Assembly: GCF_900086985.1 (NCBI RefSeq)
Contig: NZ_LT593974.1
Coordinates: 2,480,001 to 2,544,000 of the forward strand
From: Halomonas sp. HL-93
GTDB taxonomy: Bacteria > Pseudomonadota > Gammaproteobacteria > Pseudomonadales > Halomonadaceae
DNA length: 64,000 bases
Direction: 5' to 3'
Position 1 is the stretch's first letter; each line of letters opens with the position of its first letter. The notes under the pieces were generated by a model. The model ran no database searches, was not told where the DNA came from, and saw nothing but the letters and a program-made list of their open reading frames with translations. This document shows positions 12,315-21,525 of the stretch, one piece after another. A program made the translations under genes and the position numbers.

Positions 12315-13808
12315 TCACGGGTTAATTAATTCTCGCGCATAGGATGCCAGATCACTCGCCAGCAAGCCACGCTCACCGCACGCAGCCGCCGCCCGATCCG
12401 CCGCCAAGGCGTGCACCAAAGTACCCAACCAGGCACTGGTTTCGATATCACCGCGTTGGGCGATCAGCGCACCCAGCATACCGCTTAGCGCATCGCCCAT
12501 ACCGCCGCTGGCCATGCCCGGATTACCGTAGGGACACACCATCAAACCGCCCGGGCCAGCCACCAAGCTGCCTGCACCTTTCAAGATAACCACGCCGCCT
12601 CTGGCGCGCTGAAGGGCCTGAGCCGCCGCTGGCCGGTCCGCCTGCACATCCTCCACCGAGCAGCCCAATAAGCGGGCCGCCTCACCAGGATGGGGCGTGA
12701 GTACCCAATCGTCGCGGCGCAAATCCGGCCAGTGACGAGCCAGCAAGGTCAGCCCATCGGCATCCACTACCAGCGGCACGGTGGCGTGCAAAGCACTCTG
12801 CAGGATGGCCTGCCCCCAAGCAGCCTGACCAAGCCCGGGACCAACAACCACGGCATCCGCCTGCTTTGGAAGCTCACTGGCCTCAGCGCCGCCGCGAACC
12901 GCATGAGCCATCACTTCCGGACAACGCACTAAGCTTGCAGTAATATGCTCGGCAACGGTTGCCAGGCTGACTTTCCCCGCACCTAAACGCGCTGCCGCTT
13001 GAGACGCCAGCAGCGCGGCGCCGCCAAAGCCGGGGGCGCCGCCCATAACTAACACATGCCCCATGCGGCCTTTATGGCTGGTACGCAAACGCGGAGTGAA
13101 AGCCTCACTGAGCAAGGCGTCATCCAGGCGCCACGCGTAGGGTGGAATATCGAAAAACGCCTGGGCTTTCACGCTCAGCGGACGAAAGTCGATTTCGCCT
13201 GTATAGGCCGGCGCCTCGCCTGTATGCAGGCCAATTTTATCGCCAATAAAGGTGACGGTGCATGCCGCTTCTACCGCTATGCCAAGCACCGCGCCGGTAT
13301 CGGCGGCCAACCCCGACGGAATATCAATTGACAGTACCGGCTGAGGCGCGGCGTTGATCAGCTCAATCGCCCGTTGGTAGCGCCCTGTTACCGCGCCACT
13401 TAGACCCGTTCCCAATAGCGCATCAACAATGACTTCTCCGGACAATACGACCCCGGGGTGCCACTCTTCACAGCTCACACCAGCCTGACTGGCCAGTTGG
13501 GCAGCACGAAAGGCATCATCCTGTAGTTCGTCCAGCGGCTTTAAAGCAATGCGCTGAACTTTAAGTCCCGACTGCATCGCCAGCGCCGCCAACACATGAC
13601 CATCACCACCGTTATTGCCGCTTCCGCACAGCACTGTAACACTACGCGCCTGAGGCCAGCGGGAGCGAAAGCTATGCCAGGCACTGGAGGCCGCGCGTTG
13701 CATTAAGGCAAAACCATCAATTCCCCCGGCAATCGTACGCCTATCCAACTCGCGCACTTGAGCCGCTTTATAAAGAGGGCGTAACGTAGAGGTTATTAAG
13801 CGAGACAC
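12315..13808 (-). CDS. nnr: bifunctional NAD(P)H-hydrate epimerase / ADP-dependent dehydratase
   Basis: Nnr repairs damaged NAD(P)H hydrates: the N-terminal YjeF domain epimerises the R form and the C-terminal ribokinase-like domain dehydrates the S form. The YjeF domain shows CGSGNNGGDGHV, and the C-terminal domain shows GGAPGFGGAALLAS and NPGMASGGMGDALSG. The start is set at GTG 13808, because a strong AAGGAGAG lies five bases upstream and the 497-residue product fits the family. The open frame continues to 14072, but that part runs antisense through the start of queG and looks non-coding. Confidence 0.94.
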   Translation of the reverse strand: MSRLITSTLRPLYKAAQVRELDRRTIAGGIDGFALMQRAASSAWHSFRSRWPQARSVTVLCGSGNNGGDGHVLAALAMQSGLKVQRIALKPLDELQDDAFRAAQLASQAGVSCEEWHPGVVLSGEVIVDALLGTGLSGAVTGRYQRAIELINAAPQPVLSIDIPSGLAADTGAVLGIAVEAACTVTFIGDKIGLHTGEAPAYTGEIDFRPLSVKAQAFFDIPPYAWRLDDALLSEAFTPRLRTSHKGRMGHVLVMGGAPGFGGAALLASQAAARLGAGKVSLATVAEHITASLVRCPEVMAHAVRGGAEASELPKQADAVVVGPGLGQAAWGQAILQSALHATVPLVVDADGLTLLARHWPDLRRDDWVLTPHPGEAARLLGCSVEDVQADRPAAAQALQRARGGVVILKGAGSLVAGPGGLMVCPYGNPGMASGGMGDALSGMLGALIAQRGDIETSAWLGTLVHALAADRAAAACGERGLLASDLASYARELINP

Positions 13809-13935
13809 GATCTCTCCTTTCGCATGTTGTGATGGCCAGCAATGCGTTAGCATAGCGCGGCTGACGCCTAACCGTTGAGTATCAACGCCCAATTTTCTCT
13901 GGCTTTTCTTTTTTTGCGACGAAGCGGCGCGCCCC

Positions 13936-15027
13936 ATGCTTTCAGACAATACCCTTGCCGAACTTGCTGAGCTCATCAAAACCTGGGGGCGTGAGCTCGG
14001 CTTCCAGCAGGTCGGCATTACCGACACTCGACTGGACACCCATGAAACACACCTCAACGCCTGGCTGGACAAAGGTTACCACGGCGAAATGGGTTTCATG
14101 GCCAAGCACGGCACCAAACGTACCCGCCCGGACGAGCTAGAGCCCGGCACACAGCGGGTCATCAGCGTACGCATGGATTACCTCCCCGCCGAGGTGGAAA
14201 GCACCAAGGTACTTGGTCAACCTAATCGTGGCTATGTATCGCGCTACGCCCTCGGGCGGGACTACCACAAACTGATGCGCAAACGCTTGGCGCAGCTGGC
14301 CAAACAGATCGAACAAGAGGTCGGGGCATTCGGCTACCGGGCATTTGTCGATTCCGCCCCGGTGATGGAACGGGCGCTTGCCCAGAAAGCGGGCCTTGGC
14401 TGGTTCGGCAAAAACGCCATGCTGCTCAACCCCAAAGCAGGCTCGCTGTTTTTCCTGGGCGAGCTTTACACTGACCTACCACTACCCGTCGATACGCCGT
14501 TTGAAGAGGAACACTGTGGTAGTTGCAGTGCCTGCCGCACCGCCTGCCCCACTGGCGCCATTGTCGATGACAAGGTGATCGACTCACGCAAGTGTATTTC
14601 GTACCTGACCATTGAACTGCACGGCGCCATTCCAGTGGAATATCGCCGCGCCATGGGTAACCGCATTTATGGTTGCGACGACTGCCAGCTTGTATGCCCC
14701 TTCACCCGCTTTACCCGTGTGACTCAAGAGGAAGACTTCGCGCCGCGCCATGACCTTGACCGCGCCTCGCTTGTCCGCCTGTTTAGTTGGTGTGAAGAAG
14801 AATTCCTCGCCAAAACCGCTGGCAGCCCCATCCGACGCATCGGCTACGAGCGATGGTTGCGTAATATTGCTGTAGGCCTAGGCAACGCGCCCTGGAGCGA
14901 CGCGGTGGAAGCCGCCCTATGGGCACGACGCGCCTACCCCAGCGCCCTGGTTCGTGAACACGTTGCCTGGGCACTGGAAGAGCAGCGCCTTAAGCGCGCC
15001 ACGCGCATTGCCACTGAAGCGTCTTAG
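13936..15027 (+). CDS. queG: epoxyqueuosine reductase QueG
   Basis: QueG reduces epoxyqueuosine to queuosine in the anticodon of tRNAs for Asp, Asn, His and Tyr, using cobalamin and two [4Fe-4S] clusters. The 363-residue protein has the N-terminal cobalamin-binding domain (DSAPVMERALAQKAGLGWFG) and ferredoxin motifs CGSCSACRTACPTGA and CDDCQLVCPF. It is divergent from nnr across 127 bases that must hold both promoters, and convergent with orn. The B12 need gives a functional link to cobO at the left edge. Confidence 0.96.
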   Translation: MLSDNTLAELAELIKTWGRELGFQQVGITDTRLDTHETHLNAWLDKGYHGEMGFMAKHGTKRTRPDELEPGTQRVISVRMDYLPAEVESTKVLGQPNRGYVSRYALGRDYHKLMRKRLAQLAKQIEQEVGAFGYRAFVDSAPVMERALAQKAGLGWFGKNAMLLNPKAGSLFFLGELYTDLPLPVDTPFEEEHCGSCSACRTACPTGAIVDDKVIDSRKCISYLTIELHGAIPVEYRRAMGNRIYGCDDCQLVCPFTRFTRVTQEEDFAPRHDLDRASLVRLFSWCEEEFLAKTAGSPIRRIGYERWLRNIAVGLGNAPWSDAVEAALWARRAYPSALVREHVAWALEEQRLKRATRIATEAS

Positions 15028-15040
15028 GCGCTGCAGGTAT

Positions 15041-15622
15041 CTATTCCTCTTCGTCACTCTGCGGCTCGAGGAGTAAAAACGTACTGCGATAATGAGAAAG
15101 CTCGGCAATTGACTCTTTAATATCGTCCATCGCCAAGTGCACGTTCTGCTTTTTAAATCCAGCCAGTGCGCCAGGGTTCCAGCGTTTGGCCAGCTCTTTG
15201 ACGGTGGATACATCCAAGTTGCGGTAGTGGAAAAATGCCCACAGTGCTGGCATTTCACGCTCCAGGAAACGCCGGTCCTGATGAATGCTGTTGCCGCACA
15301 TGGGCGAGGAGCCCGGGGTAACGTACTGACGCAAAAAATCGAGCGTTTGCTGCTCTGCTTCAGCCGTTTCCACCGCACTGGCTTTAACGCGTGCTACCAG
15401 ACCTGACTCACCGTGTGTCTTTTGATTCCAGTCATCCATGCCAGCCAGCAGGCTATCGGACTGTTTCACGGCGATCACCGGCCCTTCAGCCACAACATTC
15501 AAGTGGGCATCAGTGACCAGGGTAGCGACTTCGATAATACGTTCCTTGTTGGGGTCAAGCCCGGTCATTTCCAGATCGATCCAGACCAGTAGGTCGTCAC
15601 GCGGTGCGGCATGTTCGCTCAT
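15041..15622 (-). CDS. orn: oligoribonuclease
   Basis: Orn is a DEDDh 3'-5' exoribonuclease that degrades 2-5 nt RNAs and pGpG, the last step in c-di-GMP removal. The catalytic segment [10 protein letters not shown] near the N-terminus and the C-terminal [13 protein letters not shown] are visible; the 193-residue length fits. ATG 15622 is used because GGAGAGC lies just upstream; the open frame extends ten codons further. It is divergent from rsgA, with a perfect 9-bp inverted repeat in the gap. Confidence 0.96.
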   Translation of the reverse strand: MSEHAAPRDDLLVWIDLEMTGLDPNKERIIEVATLVTDAHLNVVAEGPVIAVKQSDSLLAGMDDWNQKTHGESGLVARVKASAVETAEAEQQTLDFLRQYVTPGSSPMCGNSIHQDRRFLEREMPALWAFFHYRNLDVSTVKELAKRWNPGALAGFKKQNVHLAMDDIKESIAELSHYRSTFLLLEPQSDEEE

Positions 15623-15673
15623 AGTGCTCTCCAACGGTGGTGGGGATATCAAGTTACCCAGCGGCAGTTAACA

Positions 15674-15695
15674 GGTACAATGAACCCATTGTACC
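15674..15695. promoter_or_regulatory. perfect inverted repeat in the orn-rsgA divergent gap
   Basis: GGTACAATG and CATTGTACC form a perfect 9-bp inverted repeat with a 4-base spacer. Each arm contains TACAAT, a good sigma-70 -10 hexamer, one on each strand. It could be a symmetric pair of divergent -10 elements or an operator. It lies 16 bases before the rsgA start and 52 bases before the orn start. No strong -35 hexamer is seen at the matching distance, so the promoter reading is tentative. Confidence 0.4.
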
Positions 15696-15710
15696 GAGCA
15701 TCGGGTGGTC

Positions 15711-16751
15711 ATGAGCAAACGTAAATTAAGCCGTCAGCAACGTTGGCGGGTCGAGAAGGTTCAGGCAGAACGTGCCCAGCGCGCTGAAAAGCGCGATACG
15801 CAAGATGCCGAGAAGCTCGCCGCTGGCGAATACGGCGCCGAACAACCGGGTCGTGTGATGGCGCATTTTGGGCGCACCCTCGAGGTGCGCAATGCCGATG
15901 GCACGCCCGTGCGCTGCCACCTGCGCGCCAATATGGATGGCTTGGTGACCGGTGACCGGGTGATCTGGCGGGCAGGTCAAGACTGCTCAGGGGTGGTGGT
16001 GGCCCGCGACGAGCGCCATAGCGTGCTCAAGCGCCCAGACGCGCGTGGTTTGCTCAAACCAGTGGCGGCAAATATTGATCAGCTACTCATCGTTTTTGCT
16101 GTCGAGCCCGCGCCGCACCCCAACTTGATCGACCGTTATCTAGTCGCCGCCGAAGCCACTGGCATCGCGCCGGTACTAGTGCTTAACAAAACGGACTTGT
16201 TGCCGGACGACGGCGGTGAACTCGGCCAGTTGCTTGAGCGCTACCGCTCGCTGGGCTACCCGGTTGTGCGGACTACCACAGCAAGCGACGACGGCCTTAA
16301 TGCGCTTCGCCAACAGCTAGAGGGGCGTACATCGGTATTTGTCGGCCAAAGCGGCGTGGGCAAATCATCGCTTATTGATTTACTTTTGCCCGATGAAACC
16401 CTGCGTATCGGCGCGCTGTCGGAAGATTCACGCAAAGGCACGCACACCACGACGACAGCACGGCTGTACACCATGCGCACTGACGAAGTTACCGATGGTG
16501 AGCTGATCGACTCGCCCGGCATTCGTGAGTTTGGGCTGATTCACCTTGATGAACAGACGGTTACCAACGGCTTTATTGAATTCCGGCCGTTTATCGGTCA
16601 CTGCCGTTTTCGTGATTGCCGCCACCGGGCTGAGCCGGGCTGTGCTTTACTCGAAGCCGTAGAGGCAGGCAAGATTCATCCAGAACGATTTGCCAGCTAT
16701 CGGCGTATTCTTGATAGCCTGGACGCTGAACCTATAAGGAGTCGCCCATGA
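15711..16751 (+). CDS. rsgA: ribosome small subunit GTPase RsgA
   Basis: RsgA is a circularly permuted GTPase that assists late 30S subunit maturation. The sequence has a basic N-terminal arm, an OB-fold, then G motifs in permuted order: NKTDLLPDD (G4), GQSGVGKSSLID (G1) and DSPGIREFG (G3), followed by a zinc-binding knuckle CRFRDCRHRAEPGCAL. ATG 15711 gives 346 residues and has GGGTGG upstream; a GTG two codons earlier is possible. Its stop overlaps the rhdA start by four bases (ATGA), so the two are coupled. Confidence 0.96.
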   Translation: MSKRKLSRQQRWRVEKVQAERAQRAEKRDTQDAEKLAAGEYGAEQPGRVMAHFGRTLEVRNADGTPVRCHLRANMDGLVTGDRVIWRAGQDCSGVVVARDERHSVLKRPDARGLLKPVAANIDQLLIVFAVEPAPHPNLIDRYLVAAEATGIAPVLVLNKTDLLPDDGGELGQLLERYRSLGYPVVRTTTASDDGLNALRQQLEGRTSVFVGQSGVGKSSLIDLLLPDETLRIGALSEDSRKGTHTTTTARLYTMRTDEVTDGELIDSPGIREFGLIHLDEQTVTNGFIEFRPFIGHCRFRDCRHRAEPGCALLEAVEAGKIHPERFASYRRILDSLDAEPIRSRP

Positions 16752-17590
16752 GCACCGAGAGCCACTCGTCTGAAACCAACGTGCTACCGCTGATTATTGA
16801 ACCTGAGCAGCTTCAGGAGTGCCTGGATGACCCACAACTGCTCATCATCGATGTGCCAGTAAACGCCGACAGCTACCGCCAGGGCCATGTCCCCGGTGCT
16901 ATTTTCCTTGATTTTCGCCATCTCATGCGAGGCGAGGGGGCAGTGCCAAGCGATGTACCCAGTACCGAGGCACTGTCGCGGTTATTCAGCGCGCTCGGCC
17001 TCACCCGCGATACCCATGTGGTTGCCTACGACGACGAAGGCGGCGGCTGGGCGGCGCGCCTGCTGTGGACACTGGAGCTTATCGGGCATACCCGCTACTC
17101 CTATTTGAACGGCGGCATACACGCTTGGCGCGATGAAGGGCTTGAAGAAACCACCGAGCCCACGGCGCCTATACCAAGCGATTACCAAGCAGAGATACTT
17201 AACCCCCAGGCACTGATTACCTGCGACGAGATCAAGCAAAAGCTCGACGACAAGCAGTTTGCCGTTTGGGACGCGCGCTCAAAAGCCGAGTACGACGGCG
17301 AGAAAGGTAACAACAAGCATTTGGGTCATATCCCAGGCGCGGTGAATATGGATTGGCTGAACGCCATGGACCGCAACCGGGCGCTGCGTATCCGCGATTA
17401 CGCCGAACTGGTTACCGAACTGGGTGCGCTCGGCTTGACCCCGGAGATGGAAATCGCCACCCACTGCCAAAGCCACCACCGCAGTAGCTTTACCTGGCTG
17501 GTCGGCAAGGCACTGGGCTTTAATATGCGCGGCTATGCGGGATCCTGGGGTGAATGGGGCAACCGCGACGACACACCGATTGAGAAGTGA
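16748..17590 (+). CDS. rhdA: RhdA-type tandem-rhodanese sulfurtransferase
   Basis: This 280-residue protein has two rhodanese domains. The second carries the active-site loop CQSHHR with Cys at about residue 240. This is nearly the CQTHHR loop of Azotobacter RhdA and differs from CxxGVTA of ordinary thiosulfate or 3-mercaptopyruvate sulfurtransferases. RhdA is a thiosulfate:cyanide sulfurtransferase in vitro, and in Azotobacter is tied to sulfur relay and redox balance; the physiological acceptor here is unknown. It overlaps rsgA and is followed by psd after ten bases, as in Pseudomonas. Confidence 0.88.
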   Translation: MSTESHSSETNVLPLIIEPEQLQECLDDPQLLIIDVPVNADSYRQGHVPGAIFLDFRHLMRGEGAVPSDVPSTEALSRLFSALGLTRDTHVVAYDDEGGGWAARLLWTLELIGHTRYSYLNGGIHAWRDEGLEETTEPTAPIPSDYQAEILNPQALITCDEIKQKLDDKQFAVWDARSKAEYDGEKGNNKHLGHIPGAVNMDWLNAMDRNRALRIRDYAELVTELGALGLTPEMEIATHCQSHHRSSFTWLVGKALGFNMRGYAGSWGEWGNRDDTPIEK

Positions 17591-17600
17591 AAATATTACT

Positions 17601-18434
17601 GTGACCTTTTCCCAAAAAGCCTTTTCGCTACTCCAATACCCGCTGCCCCACCACGCCATCTCGCGACTAACCGGCAAGTTTGCGCAGTGCGATAACCCCT
17701 GGGTGAAAAACACCCTGATTAACGCCTTCATAAAGCGCTTTAACGTGGATATGAGCCAGGCATTGGAGCCGGATCCGGCGGCCTACGCCACCTTCAACGA
17801 CTTCTTCACTCGCGCGCTGAAAGACGATGCCCGCCCGCTGGAAGAGGGTATCATTAGCCCCGCCGATGGCACGCTTTCTCAGTATGGACGCCTTCAGGCC
17901 GGGCAACTGGTGCAAGCCAAGGGGCACACCTACTCCGCGCAAACGCTACTCGGAGGCGATACTGCCCTGGCGGAGGAATTTCTCGGCGGCAGCTTTGCAA
18001 CGGTGTATCTCTCGCCAAGGGATTACCACCGTGTGCATATGCCGATCACCGGCACGCTACGGGAAATGATTTACGTACCGGGTCGGCTGTTCTCGGTTAA
18101 CCAGGCCACAGCCAACTATGTGCCCGGGCTATTCGCCCGTAACGAGCGCTTGGTGTGCATCTTTGATACCGAACAAGGTCCGATGGCCATGGTACTGGTC
18201 GGCGCGATGATCGTCGCGGCGATTGAAACGGTTTGGTCGGGTCAAGTCACTCCACTTGCTGGACATCCTCAGCGAATGCAGTTTGGTCAACCGATCACGC
18301 TTGCCAAAGGCGCTGAAATGGGCCGCTTCAAACTCGGCTCCACCGTGGTGATGTGCTTCGCCAAGTCCGTTAACTTCAATGATCTTCCAACCAATACGAT
18401 GGTGCAGATGGGCCAACGCCTAGGCGATGGGTAG
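17601..18434 (+). CDS. psd: phosphatidylserine decarboxylase proenzyme
   Basis: Psd converts phosphatidylserine to phosphatidylethanolamine at the inner membrane, using a pyruvoyl group made by self-cleavage. The cleavage motif LGST is present in [11 protein letters not shown] near the C-terminus, and [11 protein letters not shown] and [11 protein letters not shown] are diagnostic. The GTG at 17601 ([18 protein letters not shown]) is taken as start because homology begins there. An ATG at 17535 lies inside rhdA and adds 22 poorly conserved residues. The 277-residue product is close to the family norm. It is convergent with epmA, with almost no gap. Confidence 0.94.
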   Translation: MTFSQKAFSLLQYPLPHHAISRLTGKFAQCDNPWVKNTLINAFIKRFNVDMSQALEPDPAAYATFNDFFTRALKDDARPLEEGIISPADGTLSQYGRLQAGQLVQAKGHTYSAQTLLGGDTALAEEFLGGSFATVYLSPRDYHRVHMPITGTLREMIYVPGRLFSVNQATANYVPGLFARNERLVCIFDTEQGPMAMVLVGAMIVAAIETVWSGQVTPLAGHPQRMQFGQPITLAKGAEMGRFKLGSTVVMCFAKSVNFNDLPTNTMVQMGQRLGDG

Positions 18435-18437
18435 CCG

Positions 18438-19418
18438 CTAACAATTAGGCGTTGAGAACGCGAGCACGTCTTCCAGGCGTGCTTTGCCTAGCGCCAGTTG
18501 GATCAAGCGGTCAATGCCCAACGCCACACCGGCCCCAGTGGGCATGCCGTGCTCAAGAGCCGCCAGCAGGCGCTCATCCACATCCACTTCCGGCAATCCC
18601 AGTCGGCGGCGCTCAGCGTTATCTTCGCTAAAGCGGGCACGCTGCTCATCCGCATCGGTCAGTTCATCGTAACCATTGGCTAATTCAATGCCATTTAGAT
18701 AGAGCTCAAAACGCGACGCGACCCACTCACCGTCAGCATCCTGATGACGGCGGGCCAGCGATGCCTGACTGGCCGGGTAATCAACCACCACACTCAGTTC
18801 GTTGCGGCCTAACTGCGGCTCAATCACCAGGCTCATCAGCAAATCGAGGCAGGTATCGCGTCCCTCATTGGCCATCGCACTGGGCGGCATCTGACCGCGC
18901 TCAGCCGCCAGCCTGCGCAGGGTATCAAGCGGGCTAGTGAACGGGTCGACCGCTAAATGGGTATGAAACAGCTTACGGTAGCGATAATGTGCCACCGGCC
19001 CTTGAAAACGTGGCAGAATATTGGCGACCAGCGTCGTGGTTTCGTCGATCAAATCGGCCAGGGAAAATCCTGGGCGGTACCATTCCAGCATGGTGAATTC
19101 GATATTGTGCCGGGCGCCGACTTCGCCATCTCGGAAGCTTTTTGCCAGTTGAAAAATGGGCCCGCTACCCGCCGCCAGCAGCCGCTTCATATGAAATTCC
19201 GGCGAGGTTTGCAGCCACAGCCTGCGTTGGCCACGATCAGTACGCGCCAGCGTCGAAAGCGATACTAGGTGCACATCGGTACTGCCCCCCTGACCCAACA
19301 CCGGCGTTTCTACCTCAAGCACACCCCGCTCGGCAAAAAACTTGCGCACTTTGGCCAGCAGCCTTGACCGCTCACGCAATGTTTCGATATCTGCCGTAGG
19401 CCGCCAGCTAGCACTCAT
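18438..19418 (-). CDS. epmA: EF-P lysine (beta-lysine) ligase EpmA
   Basis: EpmA (PoxA/GenX/YjeA) is a truncated class II lysyl-tRNA synthetase homologue that loads (R)-beta-lysine onto a conserved lysine of EF-P. At 326 residues it lacks the tRNA anticodon-binding domain. Class II motifs are visible: ETPVLGQGG, SPEFHMKRLLAAG, FRDGEVGARHNIEFTMLEWYR and the C-terminal GVALGIDRLIQLALG. It lies next to efp, with epmB just beyond, so all three members of the beta-lysylation route are grouped here. Confidence 0.95.
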   Translation of the reverse strand: MSASWRPTADIETLRERSRLLAKVRKFFAERGVLEVETPVLGQGGSTDVHLVSLSTLARTDRGQRRLWLQTSPEFHMKRLLAAGSGPIFQLAKSFRDGEVGARHNIEFTMLEWYRPGFSLADLIDETTTLVANILPRFQGPVAHYRYRKLFHTHLAVDPFTSPLDTLRRLAAERGQMPPSAMANEGRDTCLDLLMSLVIEPQLGRNELSVVVDYPASQASLARRHQDADGEWVASRFELYLNGIELANGYDELTDADEQRARFSEDNAERRRLGLPEVDVDERLLAALEHGMPTGAGVALGIDRLIQLALGKARLEDVLAFSTPNC

Positions 19419-19440
19419 TGCCGCCTCCCTAACGTAATAA

Positions 19441-19461
19441 AGCCACGCATGATGCGTGGCT
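19441..19461 (-). terminator. intrinsic terminator after efp
   Basis: A 9-bp perfect inverted repeat (AGCCACGCA / TGCGTGGCT) with a 3-base loop is followed on the minus strand by TTTATTA. It separates efp from the downstream epmA, so epmA probably has its own promoter or is read through. Confidence 0.7.
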
Positions 19462-19489
19462 ATTGATGCAGATTCTTACGGCAGCGTGA

Positions 19490-20056
19490 TCAAGCACGCG
19501 AGACGTATTCACCGCTGCGCGTATCAACCTTCAGAACTTCCCCCTGATTGATAAACAGCGGTACGCGCACCACCGCACCAGAAGACAGCGTCGCCGGCTT
19601 GGAGCCACCTTGGGCAGTATCACCTTTCAAACCGGGATCGGTTTCGACCACTTCCAGCTCGATAAAGTTAGGCGGGGCCACATGAATAGCGTTATCGTTC
19701 CACAAGGTAACGGTATAGGGTACCTGTTCTTTCAACCACTTTTCCGTATCGCCCAGCGCTTTCTTCTCGACCGCATACTGCTCGAATGAACCGTCTGTTT
19801 TCATGAAGTACCACATTTCGCTGTCGTTATAGAGATACTCCATCTCCAGCTCCATGACGTCGGCACCCTCTAACGAATCACCCGATTTGAAGGTGCGTTC
19901 CCCTACGCGGCCGGTCATCAGATTACGCAGCTTGACGCGGTTAAAGGCTTGGCCTTTGCCCGGCTTAACCAGCTCATTCTCTATGATTGAGCAAGGATCG
20001 CCGTCGAGCATTACTTTCAGACCGCCCTTGAATTCGTTGGTAGAATAGTTCGCCAT
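19490..20056 (-). CDS. efp: elongation factor P
   Basis: EF-P rescues ribosomes stalled at polyproline stretches. The 188-residue protein starts [12 protein letters not shown]. Lys34, in the tip loop VKPGKGQAF, is the site of beta-lysylation by EpmB and EpmA. A GAGAGG Shine-Dalgarno stands upstream of ATG 20056, which is preferred over an in-frame start at 20068. It is transcribed divergently from epmB across 95 bases and is followed by a terminator at 19441-19461. Confidence 0.97.
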   Translation of the reverse strand: MANYSTNEFKGGLKVMLDGDPCSIIENELVKPGKGQAFNRVKLRNLMTGRVGERTFKSGDSLEGADVMELEMEYLYNDSEMWYFMKTDGSFEQYAVEKKALGDTEKWLKEQVPYTVTLWNDNAIHVAPPNFIELEVVETDPGLKGDTAQGGSKPATLSSGAVVRVPLFINQGEVLKVDTRSGEYVSRA

Positions 20057-20151
20057 ATTGCCTCTCAATGATGCGTTTCAATAACATGAGGCGCCACGTG
20101 TCGTTTTGCCTCTAATGAACGTTGTGGAATAAGTGCGCGCATGATAACCCG

Positions 20152-21183
20152 ATGGAGGGCTTTTTGCAGGAGAACATCATTATTGCTGACAAGGGCCCCA
20201 CAAGCCAAACAGGGTCCTGGCAACAACAGCTCTCGCAAGCGATTCGCGACCCGGCGGCCCTTTGCCAGCGCCTGGGGCTGAGCGATACCTGGCTGCCGGG
20301 CGCTCGCACCGGCCACCAGCTGTTTGAGGTCTGCGTGCCCGACGCCTATTTATCGCGCATCAAGTCAGGCGACCCGCATGATCCACTGCTCCGTCAGGTG
20401 CTGCCGCTGGGCGATGAAGCCCTGACACCGCAGGGTTATGTGGCCGACCCCCTCGAAGAAGCTGATCATCAACCGGTCAAAGGCTTGATTCACAAGTACG
20501 CGGGCCGTGTGCTGTTAATCGCCAGCCCCACCTGCGCGATCAACTGCCGCTACTGTTTTCGCCGCCACTTTCCGTACAGCGACAATTCACCTTCCCGGGC
20601 ACAGTGGCAACAAGCGCTGGATTACCTGCGCGCCGACACCACTATTCAAGAGGCAATTCTTTCTGGCGGTGACCCCCTCGCCGCTAATGATCGTCAGTTG
20701 GCGTGGCTGGTGGCGCAGCTTGAAAGCATCCCGCACCTTAAACGGCTGCGTATTCACACGCGACTACCGGTGGTCATCCCCGACCGCATTGATGACACGC
20801 TGGTCGAGTGGCTTTCCGCTACACGCCTGCAAAAAGTCGTGGTCCTGCATATCAATCACGCCAATGAGATTGACCAGGCGGTAGTCGATGCCTGCGCGCG
20901 GCTTAAACAAACAGGCGTCACACTACTCAACCAAAGCGTACTGCTGCGCGAGGTGAACGACAGTGCCGCCACCCTGGCCACCCTGTCTGAACGGCTATTT
21001 GAAGCGAGCATTCTGCCCTACTACTTACATGTGCTTGATCCGGTGCAAGGTGCTGCGCATTTTAATGTGCCGGATGAAGAAGCGCGCGAATTAGTCACCC
21101 AGCTTCGCGACTACTTGCCTGGATTTCTAATGCCACGGTTGGTCAGGGAAATTCCAGGTAAAGGGAGTAAAACGCCGCTGTGA
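20152..21183 (+). CDS. epmB: EF-P beta-lysylation protein EpmB (lysine 2,3-aminomutase family)
   Basis: EpmB is a radical-SAM, PLP-dependent 2,3-aminomutase that makes (R)-beta-lysine for EpmA. The cluster motif CAINCRYCFRRHFPY is near the middle of the N-terminal half, followed by SGGDPLAAND (SAM-binding GGD) and LHVLDPVQGAAHF. ATG 20152 gives 343 residues but has no clear ribosome site; a GCAGGAG at 20166 points toward a less usual start near 20175, so the N-terminus is uncertain. It is divergent from efp. Confidence 0.93.
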   Translation: MEGFLQENIIIADKGPTSQTGSWQQQLSQAIRDPAALCQRLGLSDTWLPGARTGHQLFEVCVPDAYLSRIKSGDPHDPLLRQVLPLGDEALTPQGYVADPLEEADHQPVKGLIHKYAGRVLLIASPTCAINCRYCFRRHFPYSDNSPSRAQWQQALDYLRADTTIQEAILSGGDPLAANDRQLAWLVAQLESIPHLKRLRIHTRLPVVIPDRIDDTLVEWLSATRLQKVVVLHINHANEIDQAVVDACARLKQTGVTLLNQSVLLREVNDSAATLATLSERLFEASILPYYLHVLDPVQGAAHFNVPDEEARELVTQLRDYLPGFLMPRLVREIPGKGSKTPL

Positions 21184-21270
21184 AAAGTTAACTTAACCTC
21201 AACCCATCAATAGCGAAACAGGCACTTAGAAGGCAACGTCTCATTCCTTTCCATCGGAAGGGGATAGATG

Positions 21271-21525
21271 TCAAACCTTCTTTATCGGGCCAGCATACTT
21301 AGCCACCATCTCATCCGCCGTCAGCAGTAAAAACCCTTCGGCTTCCGCCTGAGCCACTAGAATCCGATCAAAAGGATCTGTGTGGATGGTGGGTAAATGA
21401 GCAACGTTGAGAGTATGCAATGAACTGATGGGAAGTTCTAAATAACCATTATCAACCAGCCCTCTTCGTAGCAAATGCGGGTCAACGTGAAAGTCAGAGC
21501 GTTGCAGCCCCGTTATTTCGTTTAA
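21271..21525 (-). pseudogene. C-terminal remnant of a VapC/PIN-domain toxin
   Basis: The last roughly 80 residues match the C-terminal half of a VapC-like PIN nuclease: SDFHVDPHLLRRGLVDNGY, then LPIS, HTDPFDRILVAQAEAEG and LLTADEMVAKYAGPIKKV. The acidic residues in DPFDR and TAD are kept. The frame can be followed upstream through the TTG at 21474 to about 21525, where it runs into the 3' end of the next gene in another frame. The N-terminal half, with the first catalytic Asp, and any VapB antitoxin are absent, so it should be inactive. Confidence 0.7.
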
